This document shows positions 14,683-22,886 of a stretch of DNA of 64,000 bases, one piece after another. A model generated the notes under the pieces. It had not been told where the DNA came from, made no database searches, and saw only the letters and a program-made list of their open reading frames with translations. How positions within the stretch are numbered: the first letter of the stretch is position 1; every line of letters starts with the position of its first letter. The DNA comes from Achromobacter xylosoxidans (lineage in GTDB: Bacteria; Pseudomonadota; Gammaproteobacteria; Burkholderiales; Burkholderiaceae_B), in NCBI RefSeq assembly GCF_001457475.1, contig NZ_LN831029.1:6749183-6813182 (forward strand). Direction: 5' to 3'. The translations under genes were made by a program, and so were the position numbers.

Positions 14683-16068
14683 TCAGATGATCTCGAAATA
14701 GCGAGCCAATTCCCAATCGGTGACGTGACGGCGGAACTGGCGTTCTTCCCATTCGCGCGTGGCGGCATAGTGCTCGACGAAGGCATCGCCGAACAGCTCG
14801 CGCGCGGCTTCGGACTGGCGCAGGCGCTGCGCCGCTTCCCACAACGTGGTGGGCAGGTGCAGGCGGTCGGGAAACTGCTGCGTGTAGGCGTTGCCCTGCA
14901 CCATTGGTTCGGGTTCCAGGCCCTGCTCGATGCCATGCAGGCCAGAGGCCAACGCGGCGGACAGCGCCAGATAGGGATTGGCGTCGGCCGAGCCGATGCG
15001 CACCTCGACGCGCTGCGACTTGTCGCTGCCCGGGATGAGGCGCAGCGCGGTGGTGCGGTTCTCCATGCCCCAGGTGGCGTCCAGCGGCGCCCAGTAACCC
15101 GGCACCAGGCGCGAATAGCTGTTGATGGTCTGCGCGTACAGCGCCATGAATTCGGGCAGGTAGCGTTGCACGCCGGCCATGAAGGCGGCCTGCGTCGCGC
15201 TCATGCCGTGCGGGCGCGACTCGTCGTAGAAGGCCGAGCGGCCGCTGGTGCGGTCGCGTAGCGACAGGTGGATGTGGCCGCTCTGGCCGGGATGCTCGTG
15301 CGACCACTTCGCCATGAAGGTGGCCATCAGGCCGTTCTGCTGCGCCAGCGCCTTGGTGAAGGTCTTGAAGAGGAAGGCCTTGTCGCCGGCGGCGGCGGCC
15401 TGATCGACCGCGATGGCCGCCTCCAGCACGCCGGGACCGGTCTCGGTATGCAGGCCTTCGATCGGCATGTCCATGCGCTCGCACATGTCGAGCAGCTTGC
15501 GATAGAAATCGCCCTGCACGGTGCTGCGCAGCACCGAGTAGCCGAAGTTGCCGGGGGTCCAGTTCTCCATGTCGCGGTAGTGCTTGGCGCGCACCGAGTG
15601 CGGCGTCTCGCGGAACATGAAAAACTCGTATTCGAGCGCGGCGTAGACCTCGAAGCCCATGCCGGCGGCGCGATCCAGCGTGCGATGCAGCAGGCGGCGC
15701 GGGCAGATGTCGGCCGCGGAGCCTTCGAACTCGGCCAGGAACAGCAGCATGTCCTCGCCGCCGGGCCCCTGCTCCAGCGGCAGCCGGCGGCAGGTGCTGG
15801 GCACGATGCGCAGCTTGGCATCGGGATAGGCCGTGTGCCAGCCGGTGTACTTGGTGTTGTCGTAGAGCTGGTCGTCCAGGTCCCAGCCGAACACCACGTC
15901 GCAGAAAGCCAGCCCGCCGCGCAGCGCGGCCAGGAATTTGTCGCGCCTGACGTACTTGCCCAGCATGACGCCATCGACGTCGGACAGGCCGATCTTGATA
16001 TGCGAGAGCGTGCTGGCCTGGACCAGCCGCTCCGCGTCTTCCACCGTTGCTACCCCTAGTGCATGCAT
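14683..16068 (-). CDS. Glutamine-synthetase-like gamma-glutamyl amine/amino-alcohol ligase
   Basis: Glutamine synthetase fold, 461 residues, of the catabolic gamma-glutamylpolyamine/amide synthetase branch (PuuA, IpuC, GlnA4-like) rather than GlnA. The N-terminal beta-grasp loop DVDGVMLGKYVRRDK is present. Catalytic motifs are ALEYEFFMFRE (metal glutamates), ETGPGVLEAAI, SGHIHLSL (ATP/metal histidine), WGMENRTTALRL and EVRIGSADANPYLALSAAL. The adenylylation loop tyrosine of GlnA is not evident. Such enzymes use ATP to join glutamate to an amine, protecting it during later oxidation. The neighbouring ALDH and ADH fit that route. Start is ATG at 16068, 64 bp after the phosphatase gene. Confidence 0.8.
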   Translation of the reverse strand: MHALGVATVEDAERLVQASTLSHIKIGLSDVDGVMLGKYVRRDKFLAALRGGLAFCDVVFGWDLDDQLYDNTKYTGWHTAYPDAKLRIVPSTCRRLPLEQGPGGEDMLLFLAEFEGSAADICPRRLLHRTLDRAAGMGFEVYAALEYEFFMFRETPHSVRAKHYRDMENWTPGNFGYSVLRSTVQGDFYRKLLDMCERMDMPIEGLHTETGPGVLEAAIAVDQAAAAGDKAFLFKTFTKALAQQNGLMATFMAKWSHEHPGQSGHIHLSLRDRTSGRSAFYDESRPHGMSATQAAFMAGVQRYLPEFMALYAQTINSYSRLVPGYWAPLDATWGMENRTTALRLIPGSDKSQRVEVRIGSADANPYLALSAALASGLHGIEQGLEPEPMVQGNAYTQQFPDRLHLPTTLWEAAQRLRQSEAARELFGDAFVEHYAATREWEERQFRRHVTDWELARYFEII

Positions 16069-16132
16069 GGCTCGTTCACCTTGTCGTGGCTGAAGCGTTG
16101 CGTTGACGTGCGGGGTCGCGGGGCGCGGTGTT

Positions 16133-16939
16133 TCAGGTCACGGCCGCCCCCAGCATCCGCATCGCCTCGCGATGCAGCTGCGGCGTGGCGGCCGCGATCA
16201 CGCGGCCCTGCGACGCGAGGCCTAACGGCTGCCCCGACCAATCGGTAATGACGCCGCCCGCGCCTTCGATCACGGGCATCAGCGCCAGGTAGTCATACGG
16301 CTGCAGGCCGGCCTCGACCACCAGGTCGACGTGGCCGCTGGCCAGCAGGCCATAGCTGTAGCAATCGCCGCCATAGCGGCGCATGCGCACCGAGCGCGCC
16401 AGCGCGTCGAATGCGGCCAGATCGGCGCCTTCGAAGATGTCGGGCGAGGTGGCGTAGAGAATCGCCTGGTCCAGTTCGGTGCATTGACGGGTGCGGCAGG
16501 GCTCGCCATTCAGGCGCGCGGGCGAACCGGCGGCGCCGAGCCAGCGCTCGGCCATCATGGGAATGTCGATCAGGCCCAGCACCGGGCGGCCGCGGTGCAG
16601 CAGGCCCAGCAGCGTGCCCCACAGGGGATTGCCGGAAATGAACGCGCGGGTGCCGTCGATGGGGTCGAGCGACCACACCCACTCGGCCCCGGCATGGCTG
16701 GCGCCGTATTCCTCGCCGAAGATGCCGTGATCCGGATACTGGCGGGCGATGGCTTCGCGCAGCGCTTGCTCGACCTCGCGGTCGGCGCGGGTGACGGGAC
16801 TTTCATCCGCCTTGGTCTCCACCATCAGGGGGTGGCGGAACCACTGGCGCGACAGGGGCCGGACCTGGTCCGCCAGCGTCTGGGCGAACGAGGAAAACGC
16901 GGCCAATTGCTGCGCGGTGGGCAGCGGCGAAGTTTGCAT
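16133..16939 (-). CDS. Inositol-monophosphatase-family phosphatase (HisN-like)
   Basis: Metal-dependent phosphomonoesterase, 268 residues from MQTSPLPTAQQLAAFSSFAQ, chosen for the CGGAG six bases upstream; longer starts would run through the promoter region. Metal ligands are GEE (75-77) and DPIDGT (92-97), with the late QPYDYLALMPVIEGAGGVIT motif. The PYDYLAL form resembles histidinol-phosphate phosphatases (HisN type) more than inositol enzymes, i.e. a phosphorylated amino alcohol substrate. First gene of the leftward unit, divergent from an ABC importer. Removing phosphate from the imported compound is the inferred role. Confidence 0.8.
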   Translation of the reverse strand: MQTSPLPTAQQLAAFSSFAQTLADQVRPLSRQWFRHPLMVETKADESPVTRADREVEQALREAIARQYPDHGIFGEEYGASHAGAEWVWSLDPIDGTRAFISGNPLWGTLLGLLHRGRPVLGLIDIPMMAERWLGAAGSPARLNGEPCRTRQCTELDQAILYATSPDIFEGADLAAFDALARSVRMRRYGGDCYSYGLLASGHVDLVVEAGLQPYDYLALMPVIEGAGGVITDWSGQPLGLASQGRVIAAATPQLHREAMRMLGAAVT

Positions 16940-17016
16940 GACGAGCTCCGAGGCGTAACGCGGCGCGGAAAGACCCATGCGATTCGGGTTTTTCCAGTCT
17001 AGACACGTTGCCACAA

Positions 17017-17063
17017 ATTTGCAAATATACCTAAAAACGCAACCCGGGAAACGCAACGTTTCC
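17017..17063. promoter_or_regulatory. Operator-like palindromes in the divergent phosphatase/ABC control region
   Basis: Between the divergent starts at 16939 and 17154 are ATTTGCAAAT (17017-17026, perfect 10-bp palindrome) and GGAAACG-CAA-CGTTTCC (17047-17063, perfect 7-bp arms). The latter is a plausible operator for the DeoR-family regulator encoded at the end of the rightward unit. Function is inferred; promoters themselves are not clear. Confidence 0.5.
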
Positions 17064-17153
17064 TCGCGCAACCCTACCGCCCCGCCCGCAGGTCGCCGTC
17101 CGCAGAAAAGCAGCTCATCGCCGTTGCCGTGTATTCCTTTCCGGAGTCCCATC

Positions 17154-18164
17154 ATGCAATGTAAGAAGAAGCTTGGTCTTGTGGTTGCAGTAATTTCCCT
17201 AGGTTTTGCCCAGGCCGTCCACGCCGGCGCGATCACCGTCTACACGGCGCTGGAGGAAGACGAGATTGCCGCCTACCTGAAGGCCGCCAACGCCGCCCTG
17301 CCCGACGTGAAGGTCAATGTGCTGCGCCTGTCCACCGGCGACCTGGGCGCTCGCCTGATCGCCGAGGCCGGCAATCCGCAGCAGGACGTGATCTGGGGCT
17401 TCGCGGTCAGCAACATGCTGGATCCGCGCCTGCAGAAGCTGCTGGAACCGTATGCGGCTAAGGGCATCGAAGCCCTGCCCGCGCAATACAAGGCCGCCGA
17501 CAACAAATGGTTCGCCGCCACCGGCTACGTGGCCGCGTTCTGTGTCAACACCGACCGGCTCAAGTCCAGGAACCTGCCGATGCCGACCTCGTGGGAAGAC
17601 CTGACCAAGCCGGTCTACAAGGGCGAGATCGTCATCCCCAGTCCGGCGGCATCCGGCACCGGTTATCTGCAGATCGTCGCGCTGCTGCAGGGCCTGGGCG
17701 CCGAGAAAGGCTGGGCGCTGCTCAAGGACCTGGACAAGAACGTGGCGCAGTACACGCCGTCGGGGTCGCGCCCCTGCAAGATGGCGCGCGCCGGCGAGTA
17801 TGCGATCGGCGTGTCGTTCGCGTTCCCGGCGATGCAATCGATCGAGGAAGGCTTTCCGGTGAAGATGGTGATCCCGTCGAAATGGGTGGGCTATGAGCTG
17901 GAAGCCTCGGGCCTGATGAAGACCGCCAAGAATCCCGCGGACGCCAAGCGCTTCCTCGACTGGACGCTGTCGGCGCAGGCCGGCGGGCTGTACAGCAAGT
18001 ACAAAGAGCTGGTGACGATTCCCGGCGCCGCCCCCAACAAGGCGGCCGAAGCCGCAGGCTTGCCCAAGGACCTGACCGCCGTGCTGTATCCGGTGGACTT
18101 CCAGAAATCGGCGGCGGAACGCGACGCCACCATCAAGACCTGGCAGGACACCATCAAACGCTGA
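17154..18164 (+). CDS. Periplasmic binding protein of an Fe3+/2-aminoethylphosphonate-type ABC importer
   Basis: Extracellular solute-binding protein, 336 residues. A signal peptide MQCKKKLGLVVAVISLGFAQ ends at VHA-GA (about residue 24), and the mature protein starts with the family-typical AITVYTALEEDE. Start chosen for GGAG eight bases upstream; the frame extends further but into the control region. The PSPAASGTGYLQIVALLQGLG segment and the general layout match the family that binds ferric iron, aminoethylphosphonate or phosphate esters. Followed by the ATPase after 51 bp. Its genomic pairing with a phosphatase argues for an organophosphate ligand rather than iron; that is inference. Confidence 0.85.
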   Translation: MQCKKKLGLVVAVISLGFAQAVHAGAITVYTALEEDEIAAYLKAANAALPDVKVNVLRLSTGDLGARLIAEAGNPQQDVIWGFAVSNMLDPRLQKLLEPYAAKGIEALPAQYKAADNKWFAATGYVAAFCVNTDRLKSRNLPMPTSWEDLTKPVYKGEIVIPSPAASGTGYLQIVALLQGLGAEKGWALLKDLDKNVAQYTPSGSRPCKMARAGEYAIGVSFAFPAMQSIEEGFPVKMVIPSKWVGYELEASGLMKTAKNPADAKRFLDWTLSAQAGGLYSKYKELVTIPGAAPNKAAEAAGLPKDLTAVLYPVDFQKSAAERDATIKTWQDTIKR

Positions 18165-18215
18165 CGGCGCGCGCGGCCGGCGCCGCCGGCCGCCACGCCA
18201 CCGCCTGGAGCGGCC

Positions 18216-19223
18216 ATGTACCTGGATTTGCGCGGGATCCGCAAGACCTTCGACGGCGCGGTGGCGCTGGAAGGCATCGACCTGTCGGTGGGCGAACATG
18301 AATTCGTCTGCCTGCTGGGACCCAGCGGCTGCGGCAAGACGACCCTGCTGCGCATCGTCGCCGGCCTGCTGCCATTCGACAGCGGCACCATCACGCTGGG
18401 CGGACGCGACCTGTCGGCGCTGCCGGCGCGCAAGCGCGGCTTCGGCATCGTGTTCCAGTCGTATTCGCTGTTTCCCAACATGACGGTGGCCGAGAACGTC
18501 GGCTACGGGTTGCGCATCCGCGGCGAGACGCGCGAGCGCATCGACGCACGGGTGCGCGAATTGCTCGCGCTGATCAAGCTGCCGGATTATGCACAGCGTT
18601 ATCCCCACCAATTGTCCGGCGGCCAGCAGCAGCGCGTGGCATTGGCGCGCGCGCTGGCGGTGGACCCCGCGCTGATCCTGCTTGATGAACCCCTGTCGGC
18701 GCTGGATGCGCGCGTGCGCACCGACATGCGCGCCGAGATCCACGATGTGCAGCGACGCCTGCGGATCCCGACCATCATGGTGACGCACGACCAGGAGGAA
18801 GCGCTCACGCTGGCCGATAAGATCGTGTGCATGAATGACGGCCGCGTCGAGCAGGTGGGATCGCCTTCCGACCTGTATCTGCGGCCGAGCACACGCTTCG
18901 TCGCCAACTTCGTCGGCCTGAGCAACCTGTTGCCGACCGACTGGGTGCGCGAGGCCATGCCGGCGTTGCTGGCGACCCGGCCGGACGGCGCCAGCGAGCG
19001 TTTCGAGGCCTGCCTGCGGCCGGAAAGCCTGCGCATCGCCGCCGACGAGCGCGGGCCGGGCCGGGTGCGCGAAATGACCTTCATGGGCAACCTGACGCGC
19101 GTGCGGGTGGACTGGCGAGGCCGCGAGTTGCTGGTCGAACAACAGGGCGCGGCGGGCCTGTCGCAGGGCGCGCCCGTGCGGCTGGACCTGGCGCCGGAAC
19201 AATGCGCCTGGGTTCGCGTATGA
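18216..19223 (+). CDS. ABC importer ATP-binding protein
   Basis: ATPase of the importer, 335 residues. Walker A GPSGCGKTT (about 37-45), signature LSGGQQQRVALARAL (about 132-146), Walker B LILLDEPLSALDAR and the switch motif MVTHDQEEALTLADK are all intact. A C-terminal TOBE-like domain of about 100 residues follows (AACLRPESLRI-type, here EACLRPESLRIAADERG), as in the FbpC/PotA/PhnT group. Encoded between binding protein and permease; acts on the cytoplasmic face. Confidence 0.92.
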   Translation: MYLDLRGIRKTFDGAVALEGIDLSVGEHEFVCLLGPSGCGKTTLLRIVAGLLPFDSGTITLGGRDLSALPARKRGFGIVFQSYSLFPNMTVAENVGYGLRIRGETRERIDARVRELLALIKLPDYAQRYPHQLSGGQQQRVALARALAVDPALILLDEPLSALDARVRTDMRAEIHDVQRRLRIPTIMVTHDQEEALTLADKIVCMNDGRVEQVGSPSDLYLRPSTRFVANFVGLSNLLPTDWVREAMPALLATRPDGASERFEACLRPESLRIAADERGPGRVREMTFMGNLTRVRVDWRGRELLVEQQGAAGLSQGAPVRLDLAPEQCAWVRV

Positions 19224-19260
19224 CTGCGTCCGCCACGCCGGCACGCGCGGGGGTCATGGC

Positions 19261-20943
19261 ATGAACACGGTTCGTATCGGCGCCGCCACTTCGCCGCGGG
19301 CCAATCGCTCGTCGGCCTCCCTGGATCGACTGCTGCTATGGACCTGCGTCGGCATCCCGATGGCGGGCCTGGCGCTGTTCTTCCTGTATCCATTGGCCAC
19401 CGTCGGCTGGCGCAGCCTGGTGGAAAAGGACGGCGCTATCGGCCTGGGCAATTACGCCGACGTGTTCGCCACCCGCGGCATCCTGACCGCCACCGCCAAC
19501 AGCCTGACGATGAGCGCGGCCACCACCGCCGTCAGCCTGCTGCTGGGCTTTGCCATCGCTTTCGGGCTGGACCGCAGCCGCATGCGCGGAAAGGCGCTGG
19601 TGAAGCTGGCGCTGGTGCTGCCGCTGCTGGCGCCGTCGCTGGTGCAGGGGCTGGGGCTGATCTTCATCCTTGGACGCAACGGCCTGGTGCATCGCTGGAC
19701 CGGGTGGGAGTTCGATATCTACGGGTTCTGGGGCCTGCTGATCTCCAACGTGTTCTACGCCCTGCCCCAGGCCGTGCTGATCCTGCAGGCGGCGCTGCGC
19801 AACACCGATGCGCGCTATTACGACGCGGCCGAGGTGATGGGCGCGTCGAGCGCGCGGCAGTTCTTCGACATCACGCTGCCCAACTGCAAGTTCGGGCTGC
19901 TGAGCGCGGCGTTCGTGGTGTTCGTCATCACCATCACCGACTTCGGCAACGCCGCGGTGATCGGCGGCAACTATCGCGTGCCGGCCACCGAGATCTACAG
20001 CCAGGTGTCGGGCCAGATGAATTTCGGCATGGGCTCGGTGGTGGGCATTTTGCTGCTGTTGCCGTCGCTGATCTCGGTGCAGATCGAACGGGTGGCCTCG
20101 CAACGCCAGTTCGGCGCCGCCTCGCCCAGCGGACTGCGCGTCACGCCGCAACCGGCGCGCGGCCGCGACCTGGCGTTCACGGCGGGCGTGCTGCTGTGCG
20201 CCAGCGCCATCGTGGTGACGGTGGGCACGGTGGTGTTCGCCAGCTTCATGCGGCTGTGGCCCTATCGCATGGAATGGACCCTGAAGCACTACGACATCAC
20301 CGTCAGCGGCGGCTATGCGCCGCTGTGGACTTCGCTGTACCTGTCGCTGGCGGCCGCGGCCGGCGGCGTGCTGCTGCTGTTCTTCCTGACCTTCGGCGTA
20401 TGCCGCATCCCCCGCGCGTGGGCCAAGCTGGTCTACCTGGTGTCGGTGCTGCCGGTGGGCGTGCCGGGGCTGGTATTGGGGCTGTCCTACATCTTCGCCT
20501 TCAACTCGCCTTCCACGCCGCTGTACGCGCTATACGGCAGCGCCGCACTGATCGCGCTGTGCAACTTCTACCACTATCACACGCAAGGCTTCCTGACGAT
20601 GATGACCGGCATGCGCGCGGTGCCGCAGGCGCTGGAGGAAGCGGTCAGCTGCCTGGGCGGCGGCACGTTGCACATCGTGCGCGATGCGGTGCTGCCGCAG
20701 ATCGCCCCAACGGTGCTGGGCGTGTTCTTTTTCCTGTTCATGCGTTCCATGGTGACGCTGTCGGCGGTGATCTTCCTGGTCACACCGTCGGTCAGTGTCG
20801 CGCCGGTTTCCGTACTGCGGCTGGACGAAGCGGGGTTCGTCTCGCAGGCCGCGGCCTATTCGACGCTTATCATGCTGGTCGTGGGTGGTTCGCTGCTGGC
20901 GATGCGCGCGTTGATCGCGTTGCCGGCGCGGCGCCGCAAATAG
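19261..20943 (+). CDS. Double-length ABC permease (FbpB/PhnU-V-like)
   Basis: Inner-membrane permease of 560 residues that contains two complete permease halves, so one chain can form the whole channel. Each half has an EAA loop: AEVMGASSARQFFDITLP near residue 197 and LEEAVSCLGGGTLHIVRDAV near residue 458. About twelve hydrophobic segments are visible. This fused form is typical of ferric-iron and aminoethylphosphonate importers. It starts 37 bp after the ATPase and is followed after 19 bp by the regulator gene. Confidence 0.9.
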   Translation: MNTVRIGAATSPRANRSSASLDRLLLWTCVGIPMAGLALFFLYPLATVGWRSLVEKDGAIGLGNYADVFATRGILTATANSLTMSAATTAVSLLLGFAIAFGLDRSRMRGKALVKLALVLPLLAPSLVQGLGLIFILGRNGLVHRWTGWEFDIYGFWGLLISNVFYALPQAVLILQAALRNTDARYYDAAEVMGASSARQFFDITLPNCKFGLLSAAFVVFVITITDFGNAAVIGGNYRVPATEIYSQVSGQMNFGMGSVVGILLLLPSLISVQIERVASQRQFGAASPSGLRVTPQPARGRDLAFTAGVLLCASAIVVTVGTVVFASFMRLWPYRMEWTLKHYDITVSGGYAPLWTSLYLSLAAAAGGVLLLFFLTFGVCRIPRAWAKLVYLVSVLPVGVPGLVLGLSYIFAFNSPSTPLYALYGSAALIALCNFYHYHTQGFLTMMTGMRAVPQALEEAVSCLGGGTLHIVRDAVLPQIAPTVLGVFFFLFMRSMVTLSAVIFLVTPSVSVAPVSVLRLDEAGFVSQAAAYSTLIMLVVGGSLLAMRALIALPARRRK

Positions 20944-20962
20944 AGATTAGGAAGCATCCGAT

Positions 20963-21724
20963 ATGTGGCAAGAAGAGCGGTATCAGAGAATCCGCGCCCT
21001 GCTGTCTTCCCTGCAGCAGGTATCGACCGACCGTATCGTCGGCGAACTGGGGGTATCGCGGGAGACCGTCCGGCGCGATCTGCTGGAGCTGGAGGCGATG
21101 GGCGAGCTGCGCCGCGTGCATGGCGGCGCGGTGCCGGTGCACAGCGAGCCGCCGATCACGGAACGCGTGCACACCCGCGTCAAGTACAAGCGCGCCATCG
21201 CGCGCGCCGCGGCCGGCCTGGTGACGAGCGGGCAGACGCTGTTCCTGGATGCGGGCAGCACCACCAGCATGCTTGCGGACGAGCTGGCCAAGCTGAGCGG
21301 GCTGACCCTCATCACCAATTCGTTCGACGTGGCGCTCAAGGTCGGCGCCGCCGGCAGCGGGGCCAATGAACTCATCATGCTGGGCGGATCGGTGGGTGGG
21401 CCGGTGTGCGCCACCGCCGGCGACATCACCATCGCCGAGATCCACCGCTACCGCGCCGACGTGGCGTTGCTGTCACCGGTGGGCGTGGACGCCGAATGCG
21501 GCGCCACCAGCTACGACCTGCGCGAAGCCGAAGTGGCGCGCGCGATGGCCGCCAACGCCAAGCAGCGCATCCTGCTGGCCGATTTCAGCAAGATCGGCCT
21601 GTGCAGCCGGGTGTCGTACTGCGAAGTGAACCGCATCGATCACCTCATCACCAACACCAACGCGCAGAAGCAGCCCGCCTTCGCGGCCCTGAAGGCCGCG
21701 GTCGGCAAGGTTCTGGTGGCTTAG
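20963..21724 (+). CDS. DeoR/GlpR-family transcriptional regulator
   Basis: 253 residues. N-terminal helix-turn-helix RYQRIRALLSSLQQVSTDRI with VSRETVRRDLLELEAMGELR (about 25-52, the DeoR signature) and RVHGGAVP. The C-terminal DeoRC sensor has LDAGSTTSMLADEL and ITNSFDVAL motifs that in the family bind phosphorylated sugars or polyols. A regulator sensing a phosphorylated effector fits a cluster with an organophosphate importer and phosphatase. Last gene of the rightward unit, probably repressing both arms through the palindromes near 17.05 kb (inference). Confidence 0.9.
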   Translation: MWQEERYQRIRALLSSLQQVSTDRIVGELGVSRETVRRDLLELEAMGELRRVHGGAVPVHSEPPITERVHTRVKYKRAIARAAAGLVTSGQTLFLDAGSTTSMLADELAKLSGLTLITNSFDVALKVGAAGSGANELIMLGGSVGGPVCATAGDITIAEIHRYRADVALLSPVGVDAECGATSYDLREAEVARAMAANAKQRILLADFSKIGLCSRVSYCEVNRIDHLITNTNAQKQPAFAALKAAVGKVLVA

Positions 21725-21732
21725 CCGCCGCT

Positions 21733-22734
21733 TCAATCCACCGACACGCCCGCAACCTTGACCATGTCGGCCCAGTACGTGGTGTCCTGTTGCAGGCGCT
21801 TGCCGAACGCATCGGGCGCGCTGCCGACGGGCTGGCTGCCGCCGGCCTGGATCTTGGCGATCACGTTGGGCGATTTCATGGCCTGCGCCACCGCTTGCGC
21901 CAGGTAGGCGATGCGCTCGGGCGGCGTGCCGGCCGGCGCGAACAGGCCGTACCAGTCGTCGGCCGTGATGCCGTCCATGCCGGATTGGGCAAGCGTGGGC
22001 GCGCCCTTGAAGATGCCGATGCCGTTCTCATGGCTCAGCGCAAGGATGCGCAGCTTGCCGGCCGCCACCATCGGCTCGGCCGAGGCCGGCGAAGTGATCA
22101 GCATGTCGACGGTGCCGCCCATCAGGTCGGTGATGGCGGGCGCGGCGCCGCGATACGGCACGTGCACCAGTTTCACGTTGGCCTTCTGCGACAGCAGCGC
22201 GCCCATCAGATGGCTCATGGTGCCGTTGCCGGGCGTGGCGTAGGTGATGACGCCGGGCTGCTTGCGCGCGGCGTCCAGGTAGTCGCCCAGCGACTTGTAG
22301 GCGCTTTCGCTGCGCGCCACCAGCACCAGCGGCGCCGAGGTGATCTGCGAGATCGGCACGAAGTCCTTGAGCGGATCGAAACCCACGTTCTTGTACAGGC
22401 GCGGGTTGACCGCCATGACGCTGGTCTGCGACATCACCAACGTATAGCCGTCGGGCTTGGCGCGCGACACCTGCGAAGTGCCGACGTTGCCGCCCGCGCC
22501 GGAACGGTTTTCCACCACCACGCTCTGGCCGGTGATCGCCCCGAGTTCCTGCGCGATCAGGCGCGCCACGCCATCGTTGCCGCCCCCGGGCGGGAACGGC
22601 GAGACCACGGTGATGGCCTGCTTGGGGTAGTCGGCCAGGGGCGCGGGCGCCTGGGCGTGGGCGTTCAGCCCCCACGCCAGGCAGGCCAGGGCGGCGGCGG
22701 TCTTGCAGGCATGTTGCAGCTGGTACTTGTTCAT
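21733..22734 (-). CDS. Bug-family (TctC-like) periplasmic binding protein
   Basis: Tripartite tricarboxylate transporter receptor family, 333 residues. Signal peptide MNKYQLQHACKTAAALACLA ending NAHA-QA (about residue 27). Family motifs FPPGGGNDGVARLIAQ, VENRSGAGGNVGTSQV, PGNGTMSHLMGALLSQ and HVPYRGAAPAITDLMGG are present. No membrane subunits are adjacent, so it is an orphan Bug protein of the kind greatly expanded in Bordetella and relatives. It is 151 bp downstream of the rhodanese gene on the same strand and may bind a product or substrate of the sulfur pathway; the ligand is unknown. Confidence 0.88.
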   Translation of the reverse strand: MNKYQLQHACKTAAALACLAWGLNAHAQAPAPLADYPKQAITVVSPFPPGGGNDGVARLIAQELGAITGQSVVVENRSGAGGNVGTSQVSRAKPDGYTLVMSQTSVMAVNPRLYKNVGFDPLKDFVPISQITSAPLVLVARSESAYKSLGDYLDAARKQPGVITYATPGNGTMSHLMGALLSQKANVKLVHVPYRGAAPAITDLMGGTVDMLITSPASAEPMVAAGKLRILALSHENGIGIFKGAPTLAQSGMDGITADDWYGLFAPAGTPPERIAYLAQAVAQAMKSPNVIAKIQAGGSQPVGSAPDAFGKRLQQDTTYWADMVKVAGVSVD

Positions 22735-22886
22735 CGATATTTCCCCTTGTGATTGGCGGCCGGATGCTCGGCCGTCCATTGCATTTCGGTTCGCCATGAA
22801 CCGTCCGCGCCCCGTCGGCGAAGCGCCGGGGCGTGCTGATCGGATGAAGCGTGTGGCGCGGCCACGGGGGCAGTCCGCCCCGATGG

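Noticed and set aside
17199..19244. 681-codon minus-strand frame over the binding protein and ATPase genes
   Set aside because: Arg/His/Gln-rich composition typical of antisense frames; the plus strand encodes clear ABC components.
22808..22835. GC-rich hairpin after the rhodanese gene as a terminator
   Set aside because: A GCGCCCCG/CGGGGCG stem exists but has no T-run, and the Bug gene downstream on the same strand may be cotranscribed.
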